Notes under the pieces: generated by a model | What the model saw: only the letters and a program-made list of their open reading frames with translations | What the model was told of the DNA's origin: nothing | Database searches by the model: none | Program-made: the position numbers and the translations under genes | Part shown: piece after piece, positions 45,848-55,274 of the stretch | Layout of the letters: every line of letters starts with the position of its first letter | Numbering within the stretch: position 1 is the first letter of the stretch | DNA from: an uncultured Muribaculaceae bacterium | GTDB taxonomy: Bacteria; Bacteroidota; Bacteroidia; Bacteroidales; Muribaculaceae | Length of the DNA stretch: 64,000 nucleotides | Direction: 5' to 3' | Assembly: GCA_910586995.1 (NCBI GenBank) | Contig: CAJUKZ010000002.1 | Span: 372,001 to 436,000 of the forward strand

Positions 45848-46306
45848 ATGAAGACTAACGGACACATAGCCTCAAATTGCCTGCGTGGAATGCTGCGATG
45901 GCTCGCCATGCCGCTGGCCATATTTGTGTTCCTTGCATCGTGCATGCTACAGGTGCATCACCACAGCAAGGACGGCCGTGTATGTGTCTGCGCCATAGAG
46001 ATTCACGGGAATTGCCATGACGCATACCCGGATAAATCGGACGATTGCGATGGTAAATGCAGTCATCACACTGAAGGCACATCACAATGTCCGCAGATCA
46101 GTGTATGGGAGCAGTCATCGTCCTCAGCAGGCAGTCATATTTTATCGCCGTCATCATTGGCAATATTGCCGTTTTTCAGCTATAATTATGCCTTATATCT
46201 TCCGGAGGATGGATTCATCATGTTTCCTCCATACTCCGGTATACCTATACGTCCGGAAATCACGCATCTGCAATTACGTGCGCCACCGGTAGCGCCTACT
46301 GTCTGA
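45848..46306 (+). CDS. Cys/His-rich small exported protein at the head of the efflux operon
   Basis: A 152-residue protein. The N-terminal hydrophobic segment (about 16-32) ends in LASC, possibly a lipobox. It is followed by HHHSK, then CVC, HGNCHD, DDCDGKCSHH and CPQ, a dense set of metal-ligand residues over about 50 residues. A second hydrophobic stretch follows (about 101-115). Similar small proteins precede RND metal-efflux genes in Bacteroidetes. A periplasmic metal-binding role is inferred from composition and position; I cannot name an established family with confidence. Confidence 0.7.
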   Translation: MKTNGHIASNCLRGMLRWLAMPLAIFVFLASCMLQVHHHSKDGRVCVCAIEIHGNCHDAYPDKSDDCDGKCSHHTEGTSQCPQISVWEQSSSSAGSHILSPSSLAILPFFSYNYALYLPEDGFIMFPPYSGIPIRPEITHLQLRAPPVAPTV

Positions 46307-46335
46307 ATCCGCATCACAGACCTCTTGCAGACTTC

Positions 46336-46352
46336 TGTGCGCTAAGCGCACA
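46336..46352 (+). other. Short intergenic hairpin before the adaptor gene
   Basis: TGTGCGC / GCGCACA around a three-base loop in the 89-bp gap between the small Cys/His protein and the adaptor. No T-run follows, so it is more likely a transcript-stability or processing element than a terminator. Confidence 0.4.
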
Positions 46353-46395
46353 CCTATACTCCGACACGTATAACCAAAAACCACACATTCTATAT

Positions 46396-47553
46396 ATGAA
46401 ATTTCTAAGCAGCATCATGTTGCCGGCGGCAATATGCATGAGTCTCACCGCATGTTCAGGTCATAACCATGATGAACACGGACACGGCGTAGAAACTGCC
46501 GAACTCAGCAAGGAAGAAGACCACGACCACGAAATAGACGAGATAATTGTAAAACCTGAAACGGCCACACGCTTCGGTATCGAGACTGATACAGTAACGT
46601 CATCGGCCGGGCTACGCACCATAAAGGTCACTGGACAGATCATCACAGAGGCTGATCAGTCGGCTGTGATATCAGCGCCGACATCCGGTATTGTGCATTT
46701 CCGTAAAGGTATAAGCGAAGGCAAGAATGTAGCCTCCGGAACCGGTATAGCATCAATATCTGCCCAGGGCATAAGCGGTGGAGACAGCAACAAGGCGGCA
46801 AAGGCCAGGCTTGATGCTGCCAGACGTGAGATGGAGCGCATAACTCCGCTTCATGATGAAGGCATAGTAAGTACGCGCGACTTCAACGCGGCCAAAAGAG
46901 CTTACGAGGAGGCTCGAGCCGAATATTCGCAGGCTGCCGACAACGGTACAGCCATCTCTCCTATCAGCGGTACTATAACATCTGTTCTTGTGGCTAATGG
47001 CCAGTATGTTAACGCCGGCGATGGCATTGCCACTGTATCGGCCAATTCAGGTCTGATCCTGCGCGCCGACCTGCCGGAGAAATACTACAGTCTCCTCGCC
47101 GACATATATGACGCAAACGTACAGTTGCCATATTCCGACGGTATCATAACACTAAGCGAGATTGGCGGAAAACGTATGACAACTCCGGCTGCGGCCTCGG
47201 CAAACCGCCCGGGATATATACCGGTAGTGTTTTCCTTCAACAACAAATCAGGATCAACCATTGCCGGAACTTCGGCTGAAGTATACCTGAAAATAAGCGG
47301 TGTCCGGGATTCAGTATGCATTACGATCCCGACTTCGGCTCTGAGCGAGCAGCAGGGCAACTTCTTTGTCTATGTGAAGACAGGAGACCACAGCTACCGC
47401 AAAACGCTTGTAGGGACAGACGGCTCGGACGGCAAGAATGTGAACATACGGTCAGGCCTGAATCAAGGAGACCGGATCGTAGTAAAAGGCACATCTGTAG
47501 TACGTATGGCTGAGACTTCAGGGATCGTGCCAGAGGGACATCACCATCACTAA
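46396..47553 (+). CDS. RND efflux periplasmic adaptor with His-rich N-terminus
   Basis: A 385-residue membrane-fusion protein. The lipoprotein signal ends SLTAC (Cys20). Directly after comes a His/Asp-rich segment (GHNHDEHGHG, then EEDHDHE), and the chain ends GHHHH. Both ends are likely metal-binding. The adaptor core has the biotinyl-lipoyl half motifs ('SAPTSGIVHFRKGISEGKNV' and 'SPISGTITSVLVANGQYV') around a helical hairpin (about 130-180). It would link the inner-membrane pump to the outer-membrane channel. The His clusters point to Zn, Co, Ni or Cu rather than drugs. Confidence 0.9.
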   Translation: MKFLSSIMLPAAICMSLTACSGHNHDEHGHGVETAELSKEEDHDHEIDEIIVKPETATRFGIETDTVTSSAGLRTIKVTGQIITEADQSAVISAPTSGIVHFRKGISEGKNVASGTGIASISAQGISGGDSNKAAKARLDAARREMERITPLHDEGIVSTRDFNAAKRAYEEARAEYSQAADNGTAISPISGTITSVLVANGQYVNAGDGIATVSANSGLILRADLPEKYYSLLADIYDANVQLPYSDGIITLSEIGGKRMTTPAAASANRPGYIPVVFSFNNKSGSTIAGTSAEVYLKISGVRDSVCITIPTSALSEQQGNFFVYVKTGDHSYRKTLVGTDGSDGKNVNIRSGLNQGDRIVVKGTSVVRMAETSGIVPEGHHHH

Positions 47554-47565
47554 CACCCGACCGAC

Positions 47566-50500
47566 ATGCTTAACAAAATAATAGATTTCTCGCTGCGCAA
47601 CAGGCTGACTGTAATAGTTGTAGCCATCGTTCTGCTGACAGCAGGAGCAATCACGCTCGTGCGCACCGAGGTAGATATATTTCCAGATCTGAATGCCCCC
47701 ACAGTTGTAGTCATGACAGAAGCGCCCGGCATGGCTGCTGAAGATGTGGAGCAGCTTGTGTCATATCCAATAGAAACCGCTGTCAATGGATCGACTGGCG
47801 TACGGCGCGTGCGCTCCTCATCATCTACAGGCTTCTCTGTAGTCTGGGTTGAATTCGACTGGGATACGGATGTTTATCTTGCCAGACAGATAGTTTCGGA
47901 ACGTCTTTCGGAAGTCGCCGGCCAGATGCCGTCGGGTGTAGGCACACCCACATTAGGTCCTCAATCGTCGATTCTTGGCGAAATAATGATCATAGGACTT
48001 ACGGCAGACACCACATCCATGCTCGACCTGCGCACACTTGCCGACCGTACCATCCGTCCAAGGCTCAAATCAATACCCGGAGTGTCGCAGGTTTCTGTCA
48101 TAGGTGGAGACATCAAAGAGTATCAGATTCATCTATCGCCTGAGAAAATGAAGCAATTCGGAATCTCTCTGGCACAAGTCGAGTCTGCTCTTGAAGGGAT
48201 GAACAGCAACGCATCCGGCGGTGTATTCTATCAATACGGAAATGAATACATAATCAAGGGCGACATCAACACCCCGGATCCGGCCATGATCGGCAAAGCT
48301 GTCATAGTCTCGGATAAAAATGCCACTGTATTGGTAGAGGACATCGCTACGGTAGACATCGGCGGCAAGCTGCCGCATATAGGCACTGCATCAGTAGAGA
48401 CCGTACCGGCCGTGATAATGACTGTGACAAAGCAACCCGGCGCAGGCACAATACAACTGACTGATGCTATAGAAGACGAACTCGCCGGACTTAGCCCCAC
48501 CCTGCCATCCGATGTGAAGATCTCCACCGACATCTTCCGCCAGAGCGACTTCATATCCTCGTCCATATCAAACCTTCAGGAATCGCTGCTCGAAGGCGCG
48601 GTATTCGTAATCATCGTCTTGTTCTTCTTCCTTATGAATCTGCGCACCACGCTTATCTCACTGGTAGCACTGCCGATTTCGGTAATAATCGCCGTGCTGG
48701 TGCTGCACTTCATGGGATATACAGTGAATACCATGAGTCTCGGAGGCATAGCCATTGCCATCGGATCATTGGTCGACGATGCTATCGTCGATGTGGAGAA
48801 CGTATTCAAGCGCTTGAAAGAAAACCACGCATTGCCGGAGACTGAACGTCAGAGTGTGATCCGTGTAGTGTTCCATGCGTCAGCCGAAGTGCGCATGCCA
48901 ATATTCAATTCATCGCTAATCATCATAGCGTCATTCCTGCCGCTGTTCTTTCTTTCCGGTATAGAGGGGCGAATGCTCATACCATTGGGCGTATCGTTCA
49001 TCGTGGCACTCATAGCATCTACAATCGTTGCGCTTACTGTGACACCGGTACTTTGCTCCTTTCTGCTCGGATCGCCTAAAGCCACGGCATCGCTCGAGCG
49101 GCAACCACGCGCGGCAGAAGTACTGCGTAAAGCCTACTCACGCGCGCTCAACAGTGCACTGAAACACAAGAAAGCTCTGCTTGTCGGAACCGGCATTGCC
49201 TTCATAGGAGCTATTGCCACTATGTTCACCCTCGGCCGCAGCTTCCTTCCCGGATTCAACGAAGGATCGTTCACCATCAATATCAGCACCCTGCCGGGCA
49301 TATCACTTGCCGAAAGTGATGCTATCGGACGAGAGGCCGAACGCATAATCATGGAGACTCCGGAGGTGCTCACAGTGGCCAGGAAAACAGGCCGTGCCGA
49401 ACTCGACGAACATTCGCTCGGAGTGAATACATCTGAGATAGAAGCTCCCTACAGGCTCGACAAAGGACGCACACGTGCCGAGGTGACAGCCGAACTGCGC
49501 AGTAAACTTGCCCAGATACCCGGTGCTGCCATCGAGATCGGACAACCAATAAGCCACCGTATTGATGCAATGCTTTCAGGCACAGAGGCTCAGATTGCAG
49601 TAAAACTTTTCGGCGATGACCTCAACAGACTCTACGCCATAGGTTCCCAGATCAAGAAAGCCGTAGAAAGCACTCCCGGAGCTACAGATGTCAACATAGA
49701 GCAACAGGTAGAACGCCCGCAACTTGACATCCGGCCCAGACGCGATATGCTTGCCCGGTATGGCATCACCATGTCGGAATTCAACAGCTTCATCTCCACT
49801 GCCTTGGGAGGTAAAGTAATATCGGAGGTCTATGAGGACGGTCTGCCTTACGACATCTCGCTGCGACTCGACGACAGCAGCCGCGACTCAATGGAGGCAA
49901 TTGCCGATATGCTGGTAGACTCCAACGAGGGCAAGATACCACTGAGCTACGTGGCCGAAATTGTATCAGCCTCAGGTCCGAACACCATCAACAGGGAGAA
50001 TGTAAAACGCCGCATCGTAATCTCTGCAAATCTCTCGGATGGAGATCTCAGAAGCGCTGTGAACTCCATAAAGAAGAATATCGAGAGCCAGATAGACATG
50101 CCTGAGGGATATTTTGTGACCTACGGTGGTCAGTTTGAAAGTGAAGCCGAGGCCTCCCGGACACTCATCTGGGCTACACTTGGCGCACTTCTGATCATTC
50201 TGATGTTGCTTTACCAAGAGTTCAAAAACATGAGTCAGGCATTCATAATACTGATCAACATGCCATTGGCTATGATCGGAGGTATATTTATACTGAAACT
50301 GACATCAGGCGAAGTCAATATCCCCGCGATCATAGGTTTCATATCGCTGCTCGGTATCACTACACGCAACGGAATGCTGCTGATATCGCGATACAACCAT
50401 CTTGAAAAAGAAGGTACTGCACTTGACGAACGTATACGCCGAGGATCGTCGGACCGTCTGCTGCCGATTGTCATGACAGCTCTTACATCAGCCCTCGCGC

Positions 50501-50652
50501 TGATCCCTCTGGCCCTGCGCGGTTCTGAGCCAGGTAATGAGATACAGTCGCCTATGGCAATCGTGATACTTGGCGGACTCATATCATCGACTGTGCTGAA
50601 TGTGTTCGTTGTACCCGTTTTATATCAATTATCCAAGACCAGAAATAAATGA
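47566..50652 (+). CDS. CzcA/CusA-like RND metal efflux pump
   Basis: A 1028-residue RND permease. The opening is LLNKIIDFSLRNR-like, with 'EVDIFPDLNAPTVVVMTEAPGM', which is typical of heavy-metal RND proteins. There are two sets of membrane helices (1 + 5, twice) and two large periplasmic loops (about 32-340 and 560-870). The proton-relay segment is GSLVDDAIVDVENVF (about 398-412), with paired Asp where classical CzcA has D-G; this variant is seen in Bacteroidetes. It starts 12 bp after the adaptor and overlaps the next gene by 4 bp. Confidence 0.9.
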   Translation: MLNKIIDFSLRNRLTVIVVAIVLLTAGAITLVRTEVDIFPDLNAPTVVVMTEAPGMAAEDVEQLVSYPIETAVNGSTGVRRVRSSSSTGFSVVWVEFDWDTDVYLARQIVSERLSEVAGQMPSGVGTPTLGPQSSILGEIMIIGLTADTTSMLDLRTLADRTIRPRLKSIPGVSQVSVIGGDIKEYQIHLSPEKMKQFGISLAQVESALEGMNSNASGGVFYQYGNEYIIKGDINTPDPAMIGKAVIVSDKNATVLVEDIATVDIGGKLPHIGTASVETVPAVIMTVTKQPGAGTIQLTDAIEDELAGLSPTLPSDVKISTDIFRQSDFISSSISNLQESLLEGAVFVIIVLFFFLMNLRTTLISLVALPISVIIAVLVLHFMGYTVNTMSLGGIAIAIGSLVDDAIVDVENVFKRLKENHALPETERQSVIRVVFHASAEVRMPIFNSSLIIIASFLPLFFLSGIEGRMLIPLGVSFIVALIASTIVALTVTPVLCSFLLGSPKATASLERQPRAAEVLRKAYSRALNSALKHKKALLVGTGIAFIGAIATMFTLGRSFLPGFNEGSFTINISTLPGISLAESDAIGREAERIIMETPEVLTVARKTGRAELDEHSLGVNTSEIEAPYRLDKGRTRAEVTAELRSKLAQIPGAAIEIGQPISHRIDAMLSGTEAQIAVKLFGDDLNRLYAIGSQIKKAVESTPGATDVNIEQQVERPQLDIRPRRDMLARYGITMSEFNSFISTALGGKVISEVYEDGLPYDISLRLDDSSRDSMEAIADMLVDSNEGKIPLSYVAEIVSASGPNTINRENVKRRIVISANLSDGDLRSAVNSIKKNIESQIDMPEGYFVTYGGQFESEAEASRTLIWATLGALLIILMLLYQEFKNMSQAFIILINMPLAMIGGIFILKLTSGEVNIPAIIGFISLLGITTRNGMLLISRYNHLEKEGTALDERIRRGSSDRLLPIVMTALTSALALIPLALRGSEPGNEIQSPMAIVILGGLISSTVLNVFVVPVLYQLSKTRNK

Positions 50653-51851
50653 GACACTCACTTAAAATATTGATACTGGCCGCAGCATACATCGCAAACA
50701 CGATGGGTGCAGGCGCGCAGGAATCATACCTCGACCGGCTTGCAGAGCAGATTCTCTCATCCAATCCCGAGCTTGCGTCCATGAGGCACGCCGCTAATGC
50801 CGAAGACTACTCAATGAAAGCAGGCAACCAGCTCGATGCTCCTGAGATCGAAGTAGAGCATTTGTTCGGAGAGGCCGGAGTGAAAAACAAGACAGGAATC
50901 ACCGTAAGCCAAAGCTTCGACTGGCCGGGAGCCTACCGGGCACGCAGTAAGGCGGCAGACCTGAGCCGCCGTGCACGGCAACTATCCCTACAAGCTGCAT
51001 ACAGAGATAAAGTGCAGGAAGCGAAACTGCTGATGCTCGACATCATATATTGCCGCGCGCGGAAAGATATGCTTGACAGTGCTTATGAGAATGTATCACA
51101 GTTGTTAGACTTCACAGTCAAGGCATACGACAATGGAGAACTGACGATACTTGACGTCAACAGGCTTCGTCTGAGCCGTCTGAGCCTGCGGTCGCAGTGT
51201 TCGGAGGCCCGCATAGCGCACCAGTCACTGATGTCATCGCTCGAAGCTTTGGCTGGACACCGTGATGTATCATCGGTCTGGGAAGCTCTCACTGATTTTC
51301 CATATGAGCCGATTTTGCCGGAAGAAGCCTACAGTCGCGCCGTAGAGGAGAGCAATCCTGCGATTGCCGCAGCCCGCGCAAGAGCCGAAGCGCTCCGCAG
51401 CCAGTCTACAGCCGAAAAACTCACCTCCTATCCGGGATTCTCCATAGGCTACAGATACTCGCGTGAGGAAGGTCACGATTTTCATGGATTTACCGCCGGC
51501 ATATCATTGCCGTTCCTGCGCAAGAACTATGCAGCAAAAGCTTCGGCAGAGCAAGCCGCGGCAGCCGAATTCGATATTCTTGCCACACGCTCATCTGCAT
51601 TATCATCCATGTATTCCCTCCGTGCCGAGGCAACTGCACTTGCCGCAGACAATGAAGAATATGCCCGCGTGTTCAGCGAAAGCGACAACATGCGCCTTCT
51701 CGGAATGGCATACCGCGGAGGCGAAATGAACTCGCTCGACTATCTGACAAACATAAACTATTTTCTTGAAGCCCGGATGGCCGCTCTTGAATCGCAATAC
51801 AAACGCGAGGTAGCTGCGGTGCGTCTTAACTCACTGCTGCCAGCCGAATAA
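50649..51851 (+). CDS. TolC/CzcC-like outer-membrane efflux channel
   Basis: A 400-residue protein with a signal peptide (residues about 1-22, ending GAGAQ). Two OEP repeats of long helices and short strands follow: 'LSSNPELASMRHAANAEDYSMKAG' and 'VSQSFDWPGAYRARSKAADLSRRARQ' belong to the first, 'VEESNPAIAAARARAEALRSQS' to the second. It is the outer-membrane exit duct of the RND system. It overlaps the pump gene by 4 bp and is the last gene before a terminator. Confidence 0.9.
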   Translation: MRHSLKILILAAAYIANTMGAGAQESYLDRLAEQILSSNPELASMRHAANAEDYSMKAGNQLDAPEIEVEHLFGEAGVKNKTGITVSQSFDWPGAYRARSKAADLSRRARQLSLQAAYRDKVQEAKLLMLDIIYCRARKDMLDSAYENVSQLLDFTVKAYDNGELTILDVNRLRLSRLSLRSQCSEARIAHQSLMSSLEALAGHRDVSSVWEALTDFPYEPILPEEAYSRAVEESNPAIAAARARAEALRSQSTAEKLTSYPGFSIGYRYSREEGHDFHGFTAGISLPFLRKNYAAKASAEQAAAAEFDILATRSSALSSMYSLRAEATALAADNEEYARVFSESDNMRLLGMAYRGGEMNSLDYLTNINYFLEARMAALESQYKREVAAVRLNSLLPAE

Positions 51852-51872
51852 TACGTCAGACAGATATATCAC

Positions 51873-51910
51873 TCATCCGCAGGAATTACACAGATAGCTC
51901 CTGCGGATGA
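51873..51910 (+). terminator. Terminator of the efflux operon
   Basis: 12-bp perfect arms TCATCCGCAGGA (51873-51884) and TCCTGCGGATGA (51899-51910), followed by TTTTATATTA, 21 bp after the stop at 51851. Confidence 0.85.
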
Positions 51911-51920
51911 TTTTATATTA

Positions 51921-53582
51921 TCAGGCGAAGCATATCACAAGCAACTGAGCTATGACGACACGGGCAAACATCGACAGCGGATACGTGGTGGCATAAGCCA
52001 CAGATGCATCGTCGCCACGCGTGATGTCGTTGGCATATGTCAGCGACATAGGATTAGCCATAGCCCCACTCACCATACCGGCCGATGTGGCAAAATCCAG
52101 CTTCCACACCCTCATGGATAGTATTGTCATAATCAGCGACGGCACAAGGGTGATGAAGAATCCTACGGCAATCCACAACAACCCATCGGCCCGCATGATC
52201 GTGTCGAGGAATTTAGCACCTGATTCCAGACCAAGACAGGCAAGGAACAGACTCAGACCTATGCCCCTCAGCATGAGGTTGGCACTGCGCGTCGTATAGG
52301 TCACAAGATGGAACTGCGGGCCAAAACGTCCGATTAGAATGCCAACAACGATCGGGCCACCTGCCAGTCCGAGTTTTACCGGCACAGAGATGCCCGGAAT
52401 GACGATCGGAATAGATCCCACGATCAAAGATAGCACCAGACCGATGAAGATAGCAGCCAGATTGGGATCTTTAAGGTCCGTATCTGAATTGCCGACAAGA
52501 TTGGCCACACGGTCGATGGCTTTGCTCTCGCCCACGATTGTGAGCTTGTCGCCGAGCTGCAGCACGAGGTTGGGTGTAGCGAGCAAACGCACTCCGGAGC
52601 GTGTGACACGGGAGATATTGACGGCAAAATTGTTGCGCAGCCTCAGCGAGCCAAGCCTGCGGCCGTTGAGTTGAGGTTTGCTGACTGAGATTGTTCGGGA
52701 TATGAGGTTTTTATCTACTGTGTCCCAGTCGATATTGGGACGATTCCAGTCGCGCTTGCTTTTCTCGCCGAACAGGAGTGCGAGGCGCGGCAGGTCTTCC
52801 TCATTGGTTATAACTAACACACGATCCCCGCTCTCAAGTCTGTCGTCCGGACCGGGAATGCAGACATTGCTGTCGTGCCAGATGCGCGAGACCACAAAGC
52901 GGGTGTCGATCAATTGGCTTACCTGACGGAGCGACAGTCCGTTGATACCGGGATTAGTCACACAGAATTCTGCGACATATGTATGGTCGGCATCAGCCTG
53001 ACTGTGCGACTCATAATCGGCGGGGCGCGCAACGAATTTCTTAATTATCACAAAGGCCAGTATCACACCTACGACACCGAGGGGATATGTGACGGCGCAA
53101 CTCAGAGCAGCCCCATCTCCAGGCAATCCCATCTGGGCGAGAGCTTGCTGCGCCGCACCCAATGAAGGAGTATTGGTAGTCGCGCCACTGATGATTCCGA
53201 CCATATCAGTCATAGGAATATGGAGCAGTACCGATATTGCTATGGCTGTGGCCGTGCCGGCAAGCACGAGTCCAAGTCCGAGCATATTGAGCTTGACACC
53301 TCCGCTGCGGAAAGAACTGAAAAAACCCGGACCTACCTTCAGTCCAAGTTCATAGACAAAAAGCATAAGACCGAAGTCTTCGGCATACTTGAGCATGCCG
53401 GGGTCGATGGCAAGACCGAGATGTCCGGCCATAATACCTGTAAAAAATACAAAGGCAACACCCAGCGAGATGCCGAAGAAACGCAACTTGCCAAGTCCAA
53501 GCCCACAGGCTATTATCACTGATATGACGCAGACAGCCTGCAACGGCGACTGCTCGAAAAAAAGGCTTTCAAACCAATTCAT
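51921..53582 (-). CDS. AspT/YidE-family membrane transporter with two TrkA_C domains
   Basis: The start at 53582 (MNWFESLFFEQS) gives 553 residues; the frame is open to 53639 but that part runs past the -7 box. There are two membrane halves of about five helices each, with the duplication signature 'ISGATTNTPSLGAAQQAL' in the first and 'VSGAMANPMSLTYA' in the second. Between them lie two soluble TrkA_C/RCK_C-like domains (about 200-370; 'LESGDRVLVITNEED', 'LQLGDKLTIVGESKAI'). The family includes aspartate:alanine and succinate exchangers. The substrate here is unknown. Confidence 0.88.
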   Translation of the reverse strand: MNWFESLFFEQSPLQAVCVISVIIACGLGLGKLRFFGISLGVAFVFFTGIMAGHLGLAIDPGMLKYAEDFGLMLFVYELGLKVGPGFFSSFRSGGVKLNMLGLGLVLAGTATAIAISVLLHIPMTDMVGIISGATTNTPSLGAAQQALAQMGLPGDGAALSCAVTYPLGVVGVILAFVIIKKFVARPADYESHSQADADHTYVAEFCVTNPGINGLSLRQVSQLIDTRFVVSRIWHDSNVCIPGPDDRLESGDRVLVITNEEDLPRLALLFGEKSKRDWNRPNIDWDTVDKNLISRTISVSKPQLNGRRLGSLRLRNNFAVNISRVTRSGVRLLATPNLVLQLGDKLTIVGESKAIDRVANLVGNSDTDLKDPNLAAIFIGLVLSLIVGSIPIVIPGISVPVKLGLAGGPIVVGILIGRFGPQFHLVTYTTRSANLMLRGIGLSLFLACLGLESGAKFLDTIMRADGLLWIAVGFFITLVPSLIMTILSMRVWKLDFATSAGMVSGAMANPMSLTYANDITRGDDASVAYATTYPLSMFARVVIAQLLVICFA

Positions 53583-53587
53583 GCCTG

Positions 53588-53595
53588 CAAAGGTA
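53588..53595 (-). promoter_or_regulatory. -7 element of the transporter promoter
   Basis: TACCTTTG on the minus strand ends 5 nt before the ATG at 53582, so the transcript should be leaderless or nearly so. TTTG at 53621-53618 is a possible -33, at slightly long spacing. Confidence 0.5.
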
Positions 53596-53681
53596 CATAT
53601 ATTTCCTCTGTAATATACAAAACCCAGGTCCGAAATCACTCAGAGACCGGCTTCGTGCCTTTTATATTCATATATTATCGC

Positions 53682-53689
53682 TAATTTTG
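53682..53689 (+). promoter_or_regulatory. -7 element of the kinase promoter
   Basis: TAATTTTG, 4 nt before a GTG start at 53694. No TTG at the expected -33 position. Confidence 0.5.
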
Positions 53690-53693
53690 CGGA

Positions 53694-55274
53694 GTGAATG
53701 ATGACAATCCTATAGTATCAGGATTTGACAGCAGAAACGAAGCTGCGTCAATGACTATTGATTTCGCGTTGGCCAAACCTTTGGACAGGAGCGGATCGAC
53801 TTGTGATGCCTACGAGTGTGTGGTGCAACGGCGGCGGGTGTTCGTCAAGCGACTCAAAGCCGAGTACCGCCACAATCCCCTCTACCGCGCGGCATTCGAC
53901 AAGGAATATGACCTCGGGGTGTCGCTTAGTCATCCTTCCCTTCCCCGATATGTTGGTTTCGGTGGTGACTACATTGTCATGGATTTCATAGAGGGGGATA
54001 CGCTTGCCGACCTGATTAAGCGCGATGACCCGCGGCTCAAAAACCGTAAGTTTGTCCGTCGATTGCTGCTTGAATTGGTCGATGTGGTGGATTACCTCCA
54101 CCGTCGCAATATCGTGCACTGCGACATCAAGGCTGATAATGTCATCATCTCGCCCTACGACGACCGCCCAGCTACTCTCATCGACCTCGACAAGGCTTAC
54201 ACTTCATGGCTCGACTCGACCCACGGCAGCACTCAGAAATATGGGTGCGACAGCTGTGCCGACGGAGCTATTGATTTCCGTGGGATTGGCAAGATAGCGT
54301 CACAGTTCGGCCAGGAAAAAGTTGCACGAGTCTGCGAAATGGACGACGTGTCGGTGAAGTCTATCAAACAAGCACTCAGTCACGGCAATCGAAACGCTCT
54401 CTATCTCTCGGGCGCCGCTATGCTGATTCTTGGACTTGTACTTTCTTTGTGGCATTTTAAAGGGGATAACAACGACACAGAGCCATCGGTGGGCATCGAA
54501 TCTACCGATGCGGAATTGGCTGTCTTACCCGACTCCTCAGGTATCGATGTGACGGAAGATTCCATACTTGCCCAATTACCTGACTCACTCGCTGAAAAAC
54601 GGGCTGAATCCCATGTCGCAAAATCCGGAATAGACTACTCCTGGTTAGGCTCACTGGTCGCTTCCAACATGAGTAGATTCAATGCAGAACGCGACAGGAT
54701 TTATAATCTGATGAACAGCGATACAGTGGCTAAAGCTACTGTCGACAAAGCTTTATTCAATTACATAAACGAAATGAATAAAACGTGTTACGCGATTTTC
54801 GATACCGCCGAAGTGCGCTTTCCGGATGTCTCAATCGATAAAGTTAGAAATGCCGTAGCCGACACCAAAGAGTACAATACATGGGTAAAAACCAACAAAG
54901 CTCTTTACAACAGGTACGACGCCTACTCCGATTCAATTGAACGGATATATACGATTGATGCCGAGTGGGCCGGCGAACTGATTGCGTCAAAGGCCAACCT
55001 CCTTCAGCCTGATATGGATAGACTCTACCGGATGCTTGAAAGCGATACAATATCAGTCAAATCAGTTTACAATGCATCAAATGAGCTGAGGGACAAATAT
55101 TTGGACATAAAGCGTTCCATATATAAAGAAGCAAAGGAACGCCACCCACACATACGCCCGGGAAAGGTTGAATATCAGATCGACGGCAACCAGGAGTGGA
55201 TGGCGCTGACAAAGAAAGTAGTCGCTCTAAATCGGGCGGTGAAGGATTATGGCCAAAAACATTCTAACAGATAA
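53694..55274 (+). CDS. Transmembrane Ser/Thr protein kinase with duplicated ectodomain
   Basis: A 526-residue protein from a GTG start; ATG at 53751 (MTIDFALAK) is an alternative. The cytoplasmic kinase domain (about 25-220) has Lys52 in VFVKRLK, the catalytic loop VHCDIKADNV (Asp144; HRD is HCD) and IDLDKAY in place of DFG, keeping the metal-binding Asp. The glycine-rich loop is poorly preserved. One membrane helix lies at about 233-254. The outer part (about 315-525) is a tandem repeat of about 100 residues: 'DYSWLGSLVASNMSRFNAER' and 'DAEWAGELIASKANLLQPDM' open the two copies. It could sense an envelope signal. It overlaps the convergent regulator gene by 11 bp. Confidence 0.8.
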   Translation: MNDDNPIVSGFDSRNEAASMTIDFALAKPLDRSGSTCDAYECVVQRRRVFVKRLKAEYRHNPLYRAAFDKEYDLGVSLSHPSLPRYVGFGGDYIVMDFIEGDTLADLIKRDDPRLKNRKFVRRLLLELVDVVDYLHRRNIVHCDIKADNVIISPYDDRPATLIDLDKAYTSWLDSTHGSTQKYGCDSCADGAIDFRGIGKIASQFGQEKVARVCEMDDVSVKSIKQALSHGNRNALYLSGAAMLILGLVLSLWHFKGDNNDTEPSVGIESTDAELAVLPDSSGIDVTEDSILAQLPDSLAEKRAESHVAKSGIDYSWLGSLVASNMSRFNAERDRIYNLMNSDTVAKATVDKALFNYINEMNKTCYAIFDTAEVRFPDVSIDKVRNAVADTKEYNTWVKTNKALYNRYDAYSDSIERIYTIDAEWAGELIASKANLLQPDMDRLYRMLESDTISVKSVYNASNELRDKYLDIKRSIYKEAKERHPHIRPGKVEYQIDGNQEWMALTKKVVALNRAVKDYGQKHSNR

